64,000 nucleotides of DNA from NCBI GenBank assembly GCA_018435605.1, contig JAHDNF010000011.1, forward strand, positions 124,001 to 188,000. The letters are read 5' to 3'. Below the pieces are notes generated by a model, which did not search any database, was not told where the DNA came from, and saw nothing but the letters and a program-made list of their open reading frames with translations. The position numbers and the translations under genes were made by a program. Each line of letters opens with the position of its first letter. The first letter of the stretch is position 1. Below are positions 33,083 through 42,238 of this stretch, piece after piece. The DNA is from a bacterium. Lineage in GTDB: Bacteria > Auribacterota > Auribacteria > Auribacterales > Auribacteraceae.

Positions 33083-35293
33083 ATGAGTAAGCTGATCATG
33101 GTTTCCAACCGACTGCCGACCATAACCGCCAAAAAAAACGGGACTCTCACATTCAAACGAAGCGCCGGAGGACTGGCGACAGGACTGGCGTCCTTTTACA
33201 AACAGTACGAAAGCGTTTGGATAGGATGGCCGGGCATGATTTCGGAGGATATTACCGGCGAAGAAAAAGAGCAGATCGAGCAGACTCTGCTAAAAGACCG
33301 GTGCTATCCGGTTTTTTTGTCAAAAGAAGAATTCGAGAATTATTACTACGGATTTTGCAACAAAACCATCTGGCCGCTGTTCCATTATTTTCCGCTTTAC
33401 ACAACATTCAATAAAGAACATTACGAATCTTACGTCAAGGTAAACCGCTTGTTTTGCGACGAGGTGCTGAAAATAGCCGAACAGGGCGATACCATCTGGG
33501 TGCACGATTACCAGCTACTGCTACTGCCTAAAATGATCCGCGAGCGAATGCCCGAAGCGTCCATCGGTTTTTTTCTGCATATACCGTTTCCATCGTCCGA
33601 GGTGTTCAGGTTACTGCCTTGGCGAAACGAACTTCTCGCCGGTATAATGGGCGCGAATGTAGCCGGATTCCATACATATAATTACGTGAAACATTTTTTA
33701 AACAGCGCCCGGTATATTTTCGGGTACGACCACGACGTCGGGCGGATTACCATGGAAAACCACCTTCTCAAAGTGGATGCGTTTCCCATGGGCATCGATT
33801 ACGCGCGGTTCGCCGACGCCGCCTGCTCCAAAGAGGTGAAAAAGGAAGCGGAAAAAATACGCGCGAAACTAGACGGAAAAAAGATTATCCTGTCAATCGA
33901 TCGTCTCGATTATACCAAAGGAATCGCTCAGCGTCTGGAGGCGTTCGACCTGTTCCTCGACATGTACCCCGAATACAAAGGCGTGGTAACTCTGCTTCTT
34001 GTGGCGGTTCCGTCGCGAACCGGCATAGACAACTATATGCTTCTTAAAAAACAGCTCGACGAGCTTATAGGACGCATCAACGGCAAACACGGGTCTATAG
34101 GATGGGTCCCTATATGGTATTTCTACAGGGGATTTCCGTTTAAGGAACTGATTGCCCTGTACAGCGTAGCGGACGTCGCTTTGGTTACCCCTCTGCGAGA
34201 CGGAATGAACCTGATCGCCAAAGAATACATAGCGTCAAAAATCAACGCTACCGGCGTGCTGATCTTAAGCGAAACCGCAGGAGCTGTAAAAGAGCTGGGC
34301 GAAGCGCTGGTAATCAACCCCAACAACAAAGAACAGATAGCGCAAAGCATACACTGCGCCCTTACCATGTCCAAGTCGGACCAGTTGGAACGCAACGTTC
34401 CCATGCAGAAACGCCTTCTAAGATACAACGTTACCCGCTGGGCAAACGATTTCATGGAAAAACTCAGTCAAATCAGACAGGCGGAACTGGCGTTGAAAAC
34501 AAAAAAAATCACTCCCCTTCGCGCCGGCGATTTGCTCAACCATTACTCGTCAAGCTCAAAACGTCTGATATTTCTCGATTACGACGGAACTCTGGTCGAT
34601 TTCAAAAGCACCCCGTCAGCCGCCACTCCGGATAAGGACTTGATTTCTATTCTCGGCCAGTTGTGTAGCGACACCCGCAACGAACTGGTAATCATCAGCG
34701 GCAGAGACAGGGAATCACTGGAAAAATGGTTCGGCAAACTTGATATCGGGCTGGTAGCCGAACACGGCGCGTGGGTAAGGGAACGAAACAAGAACTGGAA
34801 ACTCATCGGTCCTCTGACCAGCGACTGGAAAGCGCATATACGCCCTCTGCTGGAAGTTTATGTAGACCGCACCCCCGGATCGCTTATAGAAGAAAAAACA
34901 TTTTCTCTTGTATGGCACTACCGCAAAGTCGACCCTGAACTGGCCGGAGTGCGCGTAAGCGAAATGACCGACGCCTTGCTTAGCCTGACGGTCAACAGGA
35001 ATCTGGATATTCTCGAGGGAAACAAAGTTCTGGAAATCAAGAAGATGGATATCAACAAGGGCAACGCGGCACGGCGGTGGATACTGAAAAAAAACTGGGA
35101 TTTTATGTTCGGCATAGGCGACGATTGGACAGACGAGGATTTGTTCAAACAGCTTCCGGAATACGCCTACAGCATTAAGGTAGGCATGGCCGCGTCCTGC
35201 GCTAAATTCAACATCGAATCCGTGTCCGACGTGCGGGCGCTTTTAAGCGGAATGGTTTCAATATCAAATAGAGAGGTGTTATGCATAGACTAG
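33083..35293 (+). CDS. Bifunctional trehalose-6-phosphate synthase/phosphatase (OtsA-OtsB fusion)
   Basis: The 736-aa protein fuses two steps of trehalose synthesis. The N-terminal GT20 synthase (about 1-465) has MVSNRLP, WVHDYQLLLLP, HIPFPSSEVF, DRLDYTKGI and RDGMNLIAKEY. The C-terminal HAD phosphatase (about 490-736) has LDYDGTLVDF and GDDWTDEDLF with the catalytic aspartates. ATG at 33083 was chosen over an upstream frame start at 33011 because GGGAGA sits just before it and homologues begin SKLIMVSNRLP. The end overlaps the TreT-like gene by 13 bases. Trehalose would serve as an osmoprotectant. Confidence 0.92.
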   Translation: MSKLIMVSNRLPTITAKKNGTLTFKRSAGGLATGLASFYKQYESVWIGWPGMISEDITGEEKEQIEQTLLKDRCYPVFLSKEEFENYYYGFCNKTIWPLFHYFPLYTTFNKEHYESYVKVNRLFCDEVLKIAEQGDTIWVHDYQLLLLPKMIRERMPEASIGFFLHIPFPSSEVFRLLPWRNELLAGIMGANVAGFHTYNYVKHFLNSARYIFGYDHDVGRITMENHLLKVDAFPMGIDYARFADAACSKEVKKEAEKIRAKLDGKKIILSIDRLDYTKGIAQRLEAFDLFLDMYPEYKGVVTLLLVAVPSRTGIDNYMLLKKQLDELIGRINGKHGSIGWVPIWYFYRGFPFKELIALYSVADVALVTPLRDGMNLIAKEYIASKINATGVLILSETAGAVKELGEALVINPNNKEQIAQSIHCALTMSKSDQLERNVPMQKRLLRYNVTRWANDFMEKLSQIRQAELALKTKKITPLRAGDLLNHYSSSSKRLIFLDYDGTLVDFKSTPSAATPDKDLISILGQLCSDTRNELVIISGRDRESLEKWFGKLDIGLVAEHGAWVRERNKNWKLIGPLTSDWKAHIRPLLEVYVDRTPGSLIEEKTFSLVWHYRKVDPELAGVRVSEMTDALLSLTVNRNLDILEGNKVLEIKKMDINKGNAARRWILKKNWDFMFGIGDDWTDEDLFKQLPEYAYSIKVGMAASCAKFNIESVSDVRALLSGMVSISNREVLCID

Positions 35294-36489
35294 AGGACTA
35301 CATAGATATTGTCGGCAAAGGAGTTATCGCGTCTATCTATCAGAAAGCAAGCAAATTGTACGGCAAACACATCTTACACATAAACTCCACAAATCAGGGC
35401 GGAGGCGTTGCCGAAATGCTTCAATCGCTGGTACCGCTTATGAATGACGCTGGCATAGACGCCGGATGGCGTATTTTACACGGCAACCCTGATTTTTTCA
35501 GCATAACAAAAGAATTCCACAACGGACTTCAAGGTCAACCCATAGAACTGACACCGGCGAAAATAGAAGAATACCTCGACACAAACCGCAATTTCTCAAT
35601 ATATACCCATGTAGGCCATGACTGCGTATTTATCCACGATCCCCAGCCTCTTCCGCTGATAAACTATTTCAAGAAGCGCCAGCCGTGGATATGGCGTTGC
35701 CATATCGATCTGTCCCATCCTGACGAACCGCTGTGGGATTTTTTGAGCAAACAGGTGCTCAAATACGACAAAATCATTATTTCCAATCTAAAATACAAAA
35801 AACAAAATTGTCCTATAGAACAGCGGGTTATTTTTCCGGCTATCGACCCTTTATCATTGAAAAACAGGGAAGCAACCCGGCAGGAAATCACAGATACGCT
35901 CGCTAAATTCGACATACCTGCGGATAAACCTATAATCACTCAGGTGTCAAGGTTTGACAAATGGAAAGACCCGCAAGGAGTAGTCGACGTTTTTGCCATG
36001 GTTAAAGAAAAAATCGACTGCCGTCTGGTTCTGTGCGGTAGCATGGCATCGGATGATCCTGAAGGAATAGTAATTTACGAGTCTATCAAGGAAAAATCAA
36101 AACCGTTTCTCAAAAACAGGGACATAATCCTGCTTACTGTAGAAAACAACATGCTTGTCAATGTACTGCAAAGGGTATCGAGCGTGATTATTCAAAAGTC
36201 GTTGCGCGAGGGGTTCGGACTGACTGTTACCGAAGGGCTGTGGAAGGGCAAACCGGTGCTGGCTTCGAACGTCGGCGGTATCCCTCTTCAGATTGTGGAC
36301 GGGGAAAACGGGTTTCTGCTCGATGCTCACGACAACAAAGGGTTTGCCGACCGGATAATTCAAATATTGGAAGATCCGAAACTCAGCAAGCACGTAAGTC
36401 AGCGTGCGCGGGAATCGGTACGCAGTAATTTTCTTATCACCCGCCTGCTGTCCGATTATCTGGAACTGCTAAACGACGTTTTCCGCTGA
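35281..36489 (+). CDS. Trehalose synthase TreT-like GT4 glycosyltransferase
   Basis: The 402-aa GT-B protein has HINSTNQGGGVAEML near the start, RCHIDLSHPDEPLW, SRFDKWKDPQGVVD and the GT4 E-x7-E motif in SLREGFGLTVTEGLWKGKPV. This pattern is that of TreT, which joins NDP-glucose and glucose to trehalose reversibly. Overlap with the otsAB fusion by 13 bases and a GAGAGG ribosome site inside that gene show co-expression. Another sugar acceptor cannot be excluded. Confidence 0.82.
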   Translation: MHRLEDYIDIVGKGVIASIYQKASKLYGKHILHINSTNQGGGVAEMLQSLVPLMNDAGIDAGWRILHGNPDFFSITKEFHNGLQGQPIELTPAKIEEYLDTNRNFSIYTHVGHDCVFIHDPQPLPLINYFKKRQPWIWRCHIDLSHPDEPLWDFLSKQVLKYDKIIISNLKYKKQNCPIEQRVIFPAIDPLSLKNREATRQEITDTLAKFDIPADKPIITQVSRFDKWKDPQGVVDVFAMVKEKIDCRLVLCGSMASDDPEGIVIYESIKEKSKPFLKNRDIILLTVENNMLVNVLQRVSSVIIQKSLREGFGLTVTEGLWKGKPVLASNVGGIPLQIVDGENGFLLDAHDNKGFADRIIQILEDPKLSKHVSQRARESVRSNFLITRLLSDYLELLNDVFR

Positions 36490-36618
36490 TAACAGCGCGG
36501 TTGTCTTATTGCGTAACCATCGTCCGACAAATTTCAGAAGGCTTAAATTACAGCTTTACAACCCGATTACTTGTCATATAAAATGTAAAGCACACCGCAA
36601 CATATAAGGAAATTTCGC

Positions 36619-37986
36619 ATGGATGACGAACGCAGGGAATCTTTAGACCGGACTATACAGCTTCTGCTTGAAGCATTGGAACTCAGCGACAACCAGACCG
36701 TTAAGACAGTCCTGCGCGATACCCGCGTCGAAGATATAGCGGAAATCATAGAATCGCTCAACCGCGAAGAAAAATCCCGCATAATACCGCTGGTCGATCA
36801 GGGCATATTGCCCGACCTGTTCAGCCGTCTCGACCCCGATACCATAAATATGGCCATAGAAGAATTCGGACAGGAATTTGTAGCTACCGTTCTTGACAAA
36901 CTGCCGTCTGAAGAAGCCGCGGAAATTCTAACCGACATGCACGAACGCCAAGGCGAAGAGATCATCGAACTGATGAAACAATCGGGGTCTGCCAAGGTCA
37001 AAAAAATTCTCGAGTACCCCGAAGACTCCGCCGGACGCCTTATGAGCACCGATTTAGTGGCGCTCAACGAAAACACGTCGCCTGAAAAAGCCATAGAGTA
37101 TATACGGCTCAAACGCCTTGAAAAACCGGTTTATTATATTTATGTAGTGGATAACGACAATAAGTTTATCGGCATTGTGCCTATTCCCAAAATCCTGTTC
37201 GCTCCGCCGGACTGCACTATCTTCGACCTGATCGAAAAAGATTTTGTTACGGTATCGGTAAATACCGATCAGGAAGAAGTAGCCAAGCTGGTGGGCAAAT
37301 ACGACATCCCCGCTATGCCGGTACTCGATACCGAAGGGCATCTTGTCGGACGGATCACGGTCGACGACGTGCTGGACGTTATCGAGGAAGAGGCAACCGA
37401 AGACATCTACCGTATGGCCGGTACCGATTACGAAGAACTTTACAGCGAATCGCCGGTCGCCATAGCGCGTATCCGCATGCCGTGGCTGTTGACGTGCATT
37501 TTCGGCAGTATCCTGACCGGCGCGGTCATACATCAATTCGAGATAACACTTGCGGAACAGATCGCTCTGGTGGCGTTTATTCCGGTTATCATGTCCACCG
37601 GCGGAAATACAGGTTTGCAGTCGTGCACCATCATGGTTCGGCGCATGGCTCTGGGCGACATTTCCGCGTACACGATTTTGTCGGATATATGGAAAGAAAT
37701 ACGTACCGCGGTAGTTTTGGGCATTGCCTGCGGACTGCTTTTGACTGTTGTGGCCAAACTATGGCGGGGAAATACGTATATCGCCATGATATTGGGTGTA
37801 TCGATGTTTTTCGCCGTGTCGGTGTCGTCTCTGGTGGGAATGTTCGTGCCTTTGCTTTTCAAGAAGATCAAAATCGACCCGGCCGTAGCCTCAGGGCCGC
37901 TTATCACCACCCTAAACGATATGGTAGGGCTGAGCATTTATCTGTGTTTATCCACACTGTTTCTGTCACGAATACCGCCCCAGTAA
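36619..37986 (+). CDS. mgtE: Magnesium transporter MgtE
   Basis: The 455-aa protein follows the MgtE plan: an N-terminal helical superhelix (about 1-130), two CBS domains (about 135-255) that sense Mg2+, and five transmembrane helices (about 285-450). The pore signature STGGNTGLQS is present near residue 330. It imports Mg2+ (possibly Co2+) across the inner membrane. It lies 130 bp after the trehalose genes with its own AAGGAAA site, so co-transcription is possible but not certain. Confidence 0.93.
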   Translation: MDDERRESLDRTIQLLLEALELSDNQTVKTVLRDTRVEDIAEIIESLNREEKSRIIPLVDQGILPDLFSRLDPDTINMAIEEFGQEFVATVLDKLPSEEAAEILTDMHERQGEEIIELMKQSGSAKVKKILEYPEDSAGRLMSTDLVALNENTSPEKAIEYIRLKRLEKPVYYIYVVDNDNKFIGIVPIPKILFAPPDCTIFDLIEKDFVTVSVNTDQEEVAKLVGKYDIPAMPVLDTEGHLVGRITVDDVLDVIEEEATEDIYRMAGTDYEELYSESPVAIARIRMPWLLTCIFGSILTGAVIHQFEITLAEQIALVAFIPVIMSTGGNTGLQSCTIMVRRMALGDISAYTILSDIWKEIRTAVVLGIACGLLLTVVAKLWRGNTYIAMILGVSMFFAVSVSSLVGMFVPLLFKKIKIDPAVASGPLITTLNDMVGLSIYLCLSTLFLSRIPPQ

Positions 37987-37994
37987 TTTCCGCC

Positions 37995-39281
37995 TTATGA
38001 GGTGGCCTCAAAAGAATCTTTTTTTGCATGCAACCATGAAATAGCATCTTGTCTGGATAACAGCGAACCGTCCAACTGCATGTATTGCGCTTCGGACAAA
38101 ATGGCTCTCCAATGCGGTCCCTGCGTAAACCCCGCGTCGTACAAATCCTTGCCTGTAATCAACGCAGGCGGAAACAGATCGTCGCGCGTAAGCGAGCTGT
38201 AGTATGAGCTCAAATGACTGTAACTGGAAATATCCATTCCAAGGGCGGTAAGATGAGCGCGGTGAAACGCCAGTTCACGGGTGAACCACCGCGAGCGCAT
38301 GAACGTCTTTTTCGCTCCGTCCGGCATACAACCGGCGAAAATAAAAGAACGATGATTGAACAATACCGCGCAAACGGCCTTGCGGTCGGCGTTGCTGAAC
38401 ATGTACGATCTGAGTGTCGGCGATACCAGCTCGCTGTCATCACCGTCAAGCGGTTGGTCAACACACGACGGATACCGCAAAAGTGACGGCAGGCTAAGCA
38501 AAGCCGCCATACCTGTATGGTAATGAGGTTCGTCAATATGCCTTAGAATCGCGCTTATCAGCTCGAACGGCGTAGCTTTCATTTCGGGCAGTCGTTGCTC
38601 GTAAAGGCCGGACAGATCGGGAAACATAGTCTTGAACAATCCGGTTTCACGCAGTAGTTCAAGAGCGGTAGCGGCGTTTGCGTTCGAAAAAATCCTGATC
38701 AATTCGTCGCGGATACGTTCTTTGCTGACTTCAGCGAGCCTGTCCGCGTTTAAGCGAATCGTAGCAAGAGCCTCGCTGTCTATAGCAAACCCCAGCGAGG
38801 TACAAATCCGCACGGCGCGTAGCATACGCAGGTAATCGTCGGCAAACCTTTCTTGCGCCGACCCGACAGCGCGGATTATTTTATTTTCGATATCGGCTCT
38901 GCCTCCTACCCAGTCATACACCGTATCTGTAACCGGATCATAAAACAATGCGTTTATGGTAAAATCGCGCAGGCAGGCGTCTTCTTGGGCTGTAGCCGGT
39001 TGTCCGCGGTATGTGCTCACCTGACACTGCAGGTTATCGCGTAAAACCATAACCACGCCGAACGCCGCGCCCACAGGCACTGTCCTGCGGAACAGACCCC
39101 GAACCTGATCTACCGTTGCGTCGGTGGCTATATCGTAATCCGCAGGCCGCCGTCCCATGAGCATATCCCGCACGCATCCGCCCACAAAATAGGCTTCGAA
39201 CCCGTGATCTCTCAATCGTTGGACGATCTCACAAGCCCATTGGTATGCCAGTTTGATGTATTTTACGCCACGGTTTCCCAA
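37995..39281 (-). CDS. CCA tRNA nucleotidyltransferase / poly(A) polymerase family
   Basis: A class II nucleotidyltransferase that adds or repairs the tRNA CCA end. The N-terminal catalytic part has YFVGGCVRDMLMGRRPADYDIAT near residue 25-45 and RDFTINALFYDP, followed by the helical FADDYLRMLRAVR segment and a C-terminal region of lower similarity. TTG at 39281 is the best start (GAGG seven bases upstream and MGNRGVKYIKLAYQWA as expected); the frame stays open to 39542 but that extension crosses the divergent gene and looks non-coding. Whether it adds CCA or poly(A) cannot be told. Confidence 0.85.
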   Translation of the reverse strand: MGNRGVKYIKLAYQWACEIVQRLRDHGFEAYFVGGCVRDMLMGRRPADYDIATDATVDQVRGLFRRTVPVGAAFGVVMVLRDNLQCQVSTYRGQPATAQEDACLRDFTINALFYDPVTDTVYDWVGGRADIENKIIRAVGSAQERFADDYLRMLRAVRICTSLGFAIDSEALATIRLNADRLAEVSKERIRDELIRIFSNANAATALELLRETGLFKTMFPDLSGLYEQRLPEMKATPFELISAILRHIDEPHYHTGMAALLSLPSLLRYPSCVDQPLDGDDSELVSPTLRSYMFSNADRKAVCAVLFNHRSFIFAGCMPDGAKKTFMRSRWFTRELAFHRAHLTALGMDISSYSHLSSYYSSLTRDDLFPPALITGKDLYDAGFTQGPHWRAILSEAQYMQLDGSLLSRQDAISWLHAKKDSFEATS

Positions 39282-39504
39282 AAAAACACCTCTTTCAATT
39301 TTGCGGTAACTGCAATGAAAAATAAATGTATTGTACCTGTTTTTACCGTCAGACAAAAGGTTTTTATGCCCAAACCCGCCGGATATTCGCCAACGGATAA
39401 ACATGATTGTTTGCTTAAGGGTATGGAAATTGCTTTTACACCCGGCTAAATTAATCGTGTTTTTATTGCATCCGCCAACCCGATCTGATAGGATTCCAAA
39501 TACT

Positions 39505-40107
39505 ATGAAACGGACTACCGCTGTAATTACTCTCACTGGCATGTCTATGACCCTGTTGTTTTCTTCGGGATGTCAGGTTTTGATGTTCCCGTTCCAGTTA
39601 ATTTATTATGTGCTGGGCACGGTGGTATCAGCCTTTTTTACTCTTCTGCCTGTAGCCGCCCGCTGTTTGCCGTTACTGCTCCTGCTTGCCCATGTACAGG
39701 ACGAGGAACTCCCCTGTAGCACAACCATTGATGACACTTCGCAAATGGTTTACCGGCAGGTTCAGTTACAGCAGTCAAACACGGATCAGCAGTTATCCGA
39801 CGCGCAGACAATACTCGCTCAAACCGCCAAAGACGCAGGCGAACATCAGCCCGATACCCGCCTGATAGTTTTTTCCTTCGACGCATGGACAAGCCCGCAG
39901 AGGATAGCTTCGGAAATCGCCGAGCAAACCCGCGGAAAAAAGGTTGTCGCCATAGACTGCACACTGGTTGACGGAACTCATTTGTTCAACGACAAACTGA
40001 CTTTTTTTTCACTGCTTGACCGTTTGAAGAACAAGGGTATCGCCTTCAAAGCATTCGGCACTATGAAACCAGCCTCAGACCGTTTTTTCGCTAACAACGA
40101 AGCATAA
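39505..40107 (+). CDS. Hypothetical lipoprotein candidate
   Basis: The 200-aa protein starts MKRTTAVITLTGMSMTLLFSSGC, a signal sequence ending in a lipobox-like SSGC, followed by one or two further hydrophobic segments (about 25-65). The C-terminal part (about 105-195) is alpha/beta, with LIVFSFDAWTSPQRIA and KKVVAIDCTLVDG resembling alternating strands and helices. The start at 39505 was chosen for the signal peptide, although the ribosome site is weak; a longer frame from 39331 has no export signal. Family not recognised. Confidence 0.55.
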   Translation: MKRTTAVITLTGMSMTLLFSSGCQVLMFPFQLIYYVLGTVVSAFFTLLPVAARCLPLLLLLAHVQDEELPCSTTIDDTSQMVYRQVQLQQSNTDQQLSDAQTILAQTAKDAGEHQPDTRLIVFSFDAWTSPQRIASEIAEQTRGKKVVAIDCTLVDGTHLFNDKLTFFSLLDRLKNKGIAFKAFGTMKPASDRFFANNEA

Positions 40108-40278
40108 GAAAACCTGCTACCCATATCAAATTACCTGCGCGCGTTGCCTTACGAACCTGCGGATTCTGGAAACACATGCTCCGGCAATCCATTTAACCGC
40201 CTAATAGCGCTATCCGGCATTCATCATACTATATATTGTATACCGTAAAAAATAACGTGCTTAATATAGTTTTACATA

Positions 40279-40308
40279 TTGACAAAATGCGGTATTTTGT
40301 GCTATAAA
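40279..40308 (+). promoter_or_regulatory. Strong sigma-70 promoter of the ParB-like gene
   Basis: TTGACA, 18 bases, TATAAA. Transcription would start near 40315, about 80 bases before the gene. The 290-bp gap otherwise shows no feature. Confidence 0.75.
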
Positions 40309-40397
40309 GTAACCGTTATTTTGATGGCAGACAATGCCTGCAAACTGCTCCATCCTCTAAAAAACAATACATCGACCGATCCGAAAAGGGGGCTTGC

Positions 40398-41696
40398 ATG
40401 AACGGTATAATTCAATGGATAGACATCGCCAGAATACACGTAACCGACCGTGTGCGCCAAAATTATTCTCATCTATCCGACGTTATGGCGGTACTGCGTG
40501 AAAAACGCGAACTGGAGATACCGGTACTGGTAGCCGGCAAAAATTGTATAGGGCGGCAGTGTGAATACCATTGCCGCAAGGACGAGTCGTCCTCGGTCTG
40601 TTCTAATGGCAATTACACTGCCGGGATGTGTCTTAAAACGCCCCTTCTGATAGACGGCGCCACAAGGCTTGAGGCCGCACGCCGGCTTAAATGGCCTAAG
40701 ATAAACTGTTTTGTTGTGGAGCCAAAACATGAGTCGTGGATACGCGAGGTTGAGATTATAACCAACACCATGCGCAAGCCTTTCGATCTATGGGAAAAGG
40801 TGAAAGCAGGGCTTATACTCGAACGCATGGAGTCGCGCAAGGCTCAGGAGCGGCTCAAAGCAGGCAAGCCGATACCGGAAAGCAGGCGCGGGAGAGTTCG
40901 CGATCTTGTGGCGAAAAAAGCCGGTTTTACGTCGGCAAACAGTTTTCTTTCAGCGAAACAGGTTTATACGCACGGGCAGACGGCGATCAAAAATCTTGTG
41001 GAAAAAGGTATTTTTAAAGTTACTCCGGCGGCGAGAATCGCCCTGTTGCCTTTCCAAACCCAACAGTTTGTCGCGCAAATAGGGGATTATATAGAAAAAC
41101 ATTCCTTCAAGTGTTCCAGATTAATCGGATTCCTTGCCCGAACGGCTGGGGCGGAGCATACGGAGGTTTTGGGGTCTATTGCCGGCGCGCTGAGTGAAAA
41201 TCCGGCGTTTAACAAAAAAGAATTCGAGCGGTTTGTTCGCGATTCGTTTTCGAAAGCAAAGACGCGAAACGTCCGCTATGAGCCGGAACCTGTTACCGCT
41301 GATTCCGGCACAACCGGCGCCGAAAATATTGTGGAAGTTATCGGCAGGCATATAGACATATTGGTTGACTGCGTTATGAACAGACCGCAGTTGAGCCGGT
41401 TGGACGAACAGACTGTAACCGAGCTTGACAAACTTCTTCTGCGGTCGGAAAAAATCAGCAGGAACTTACGCGAGCAAATGCGTATCGAGCATCCTTTCTT
41501 TGCCGATTCCCATGCCGATCAGGTACGCCGTTATTATTCTATGTTCATTGAATGCATGCAGTTTTTTTCTCATACCTTAGTTATAAAGAAACAGTTTACC
41601 CACGACGCGCTTATGGAAGAGTTATACCGCGCGTTTCATAACTGCGTTACCATCCTGCACAAGGCCGCCGGTTCTATCGCCCGTCAACTTAGATAG
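40398..41696 (+). CDS. ParB/Srx-fold protein with cysteine-rich insert
   Basis: The 432-aa protein opens with a ParB N-terminal-like domain (about 1-125): WIDIARIHVTDRVR, then LLIDGATRLEAARRL (residues 83-97) in place of the usual LIDGHHR. Between these lies an insert with five cysteines at 50, 55, 59, 68 and 78, which may bind metal. A helical, ParB-like middle (about 125-240, with a putative HTH around KKAGFTSANSFLSAKQV) and a long helical C-terminus follow. It is not the chromosomal parB: no parA is adjacent. Some ParB-fold proteins are nucleases or CTP switches. Function open. Strong promoter upstream. Confidence 0.7.
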   Translation: MNGIIQWIDIARIHVTDRVRQNYSHLSDVMAVLREKRELEIPVLVAGKNCIGRQCEYHCRKDESSSVCSNGNYTAGMCLKTPLLIDGATRLEAARRLKWPKINCFVVEPKHESWIREVEIITNTMRKPFDLWEKVKAGLILERMESRKAQERLKAGKPIPESRRGRVRDLVAKKAGFTSANSFLSAKQVYTHGQTAIKNLVEKGIFKVTPAARIALLPFQTQQFVAQIGDYIEKHSFKCSRLIGFLARTAGAEHTEVLGSIAGALSENPAFNKKEFERFVRDSFSKAKTRNVRYEPEPVTADSGTTGAENIVEVIGRHIDILVDCVMNRPQLSRLDEQTVTELDKLLLRSEKISRNLREQMRIEHPFFADSHADQVRRYYSMFIECMQFFSHTLVIKKQFTHDALMEELYRAFHNCVTILHKAAGSIARQLR

Positions 41697-41716
41697 CTAA
41701 GATATCCCGCCGTATT

Positions 41717-41754
41717 GGCGCGGCATGGAATTTCCCGCCTTTACATGCCGCGCC
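41717..41754 (+). other. Long intercistronic hairpin
   Basis: The perfect 11-bp stem GGCGCGGCATG/CATGCCGCGCC encloses a 16-base loop. There is no T-run behind it. It lies between the ParB-like gene and the 70-aa gene and could control mRNA stability or attenuate read-through. Confidence 0.5.
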
Positions 41755-41837
41755 GGGCCCGTATTGAGGGACGGCTTTGCAGGCAGTACAACATCACCGC
41801 ACAAAAAAACAACCCGCCAAGAACAGGAGAAACCGCT

Positions 41838-42050
41838 ATGGATTCCGAAACACGATCCGCAATGAAAAAACATCTTAACAGTCTTTCAGTCTGCGACGAA
41901 CAGCGCAGGGCAGACCTTGTCGAGCTGTTTACCGACTGGGTATACGATCAGGCATACCGTAAAGGATGGCATCACGGATACTGGCGTCAGGACGCTGATA
42001 TTTCGTTTCAGGTATCGGGCATGATACGCCGTCGGGCTCGCAAACGGTAA
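41838..42050 (+). CDS. Small hypothetical protein (70 aa)
   Basis: ATG at 41838 is preceded by AGGAGA at seven bases, which selects this start over a longer frame from 41715. The protein is highly charged with two likely helices and a basic tail RRRARKR, suggesting nucleic-acid contact, and includes YDQAYRKGWHHGYWRQDAD. No family was recognised. It follows the ParB-like gene on the same strand and may be in the same transcript. Confidence 0.55.
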   Translation: MDSETRSAMKKHLNSLSVCDEQRRADLVELFTDWVYDQAYRKGWHHGYWRQDADISFQVSGMIRRRARKR

Positions 42051-42108
42051 TTTCCCGCTGGTTTTTGTGTAATTACCGTAAAACATGGAGTTATCCGTGC
42101 GGTAGCGG

Positions 42109-42204
42109 TTAAAAAACGGCGCGCTAATTTCAATAACGCATATAAAAATTTGCAAAATTTCCACGGACAAGATACAATTGCTCTCATTACCCCTATGCCC
42201 AACA
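42109..42204 (+). repeat. 96-bp direct repeat, left copy (with promoter)
   Basis: Identical over all 96 bases to 44368-44463. The two copies bracket the restriction-modification genes; the unit length is 2259 bp. The repeat contains a sigma-70 promoter. Confidence 0.97.
42150..42178 (+). promoter_or_regulatory. Promoter in the left repeat, reading into the methyltransferase
   Basis: TTGCAA, 17 bases, TACAAT. Transcription from about 42185 would read the methyltransferase gene 54 bases on. Confidence 0.6.
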
Positions 42205-42238
42205 GCGTAAATGAAAGCCGGCAGAAAAAGGATAAAAA

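Noticed and set aside
39282-39542. 87-residue N-terminal extension of the CCA-adding enzyme
   Set aside because: It overlaps the divergent gene's upstream DNA, is cysteine- and arginine-rich without family similarity, and a TTG with a good ribosome site marks the family-typical start at 39281.
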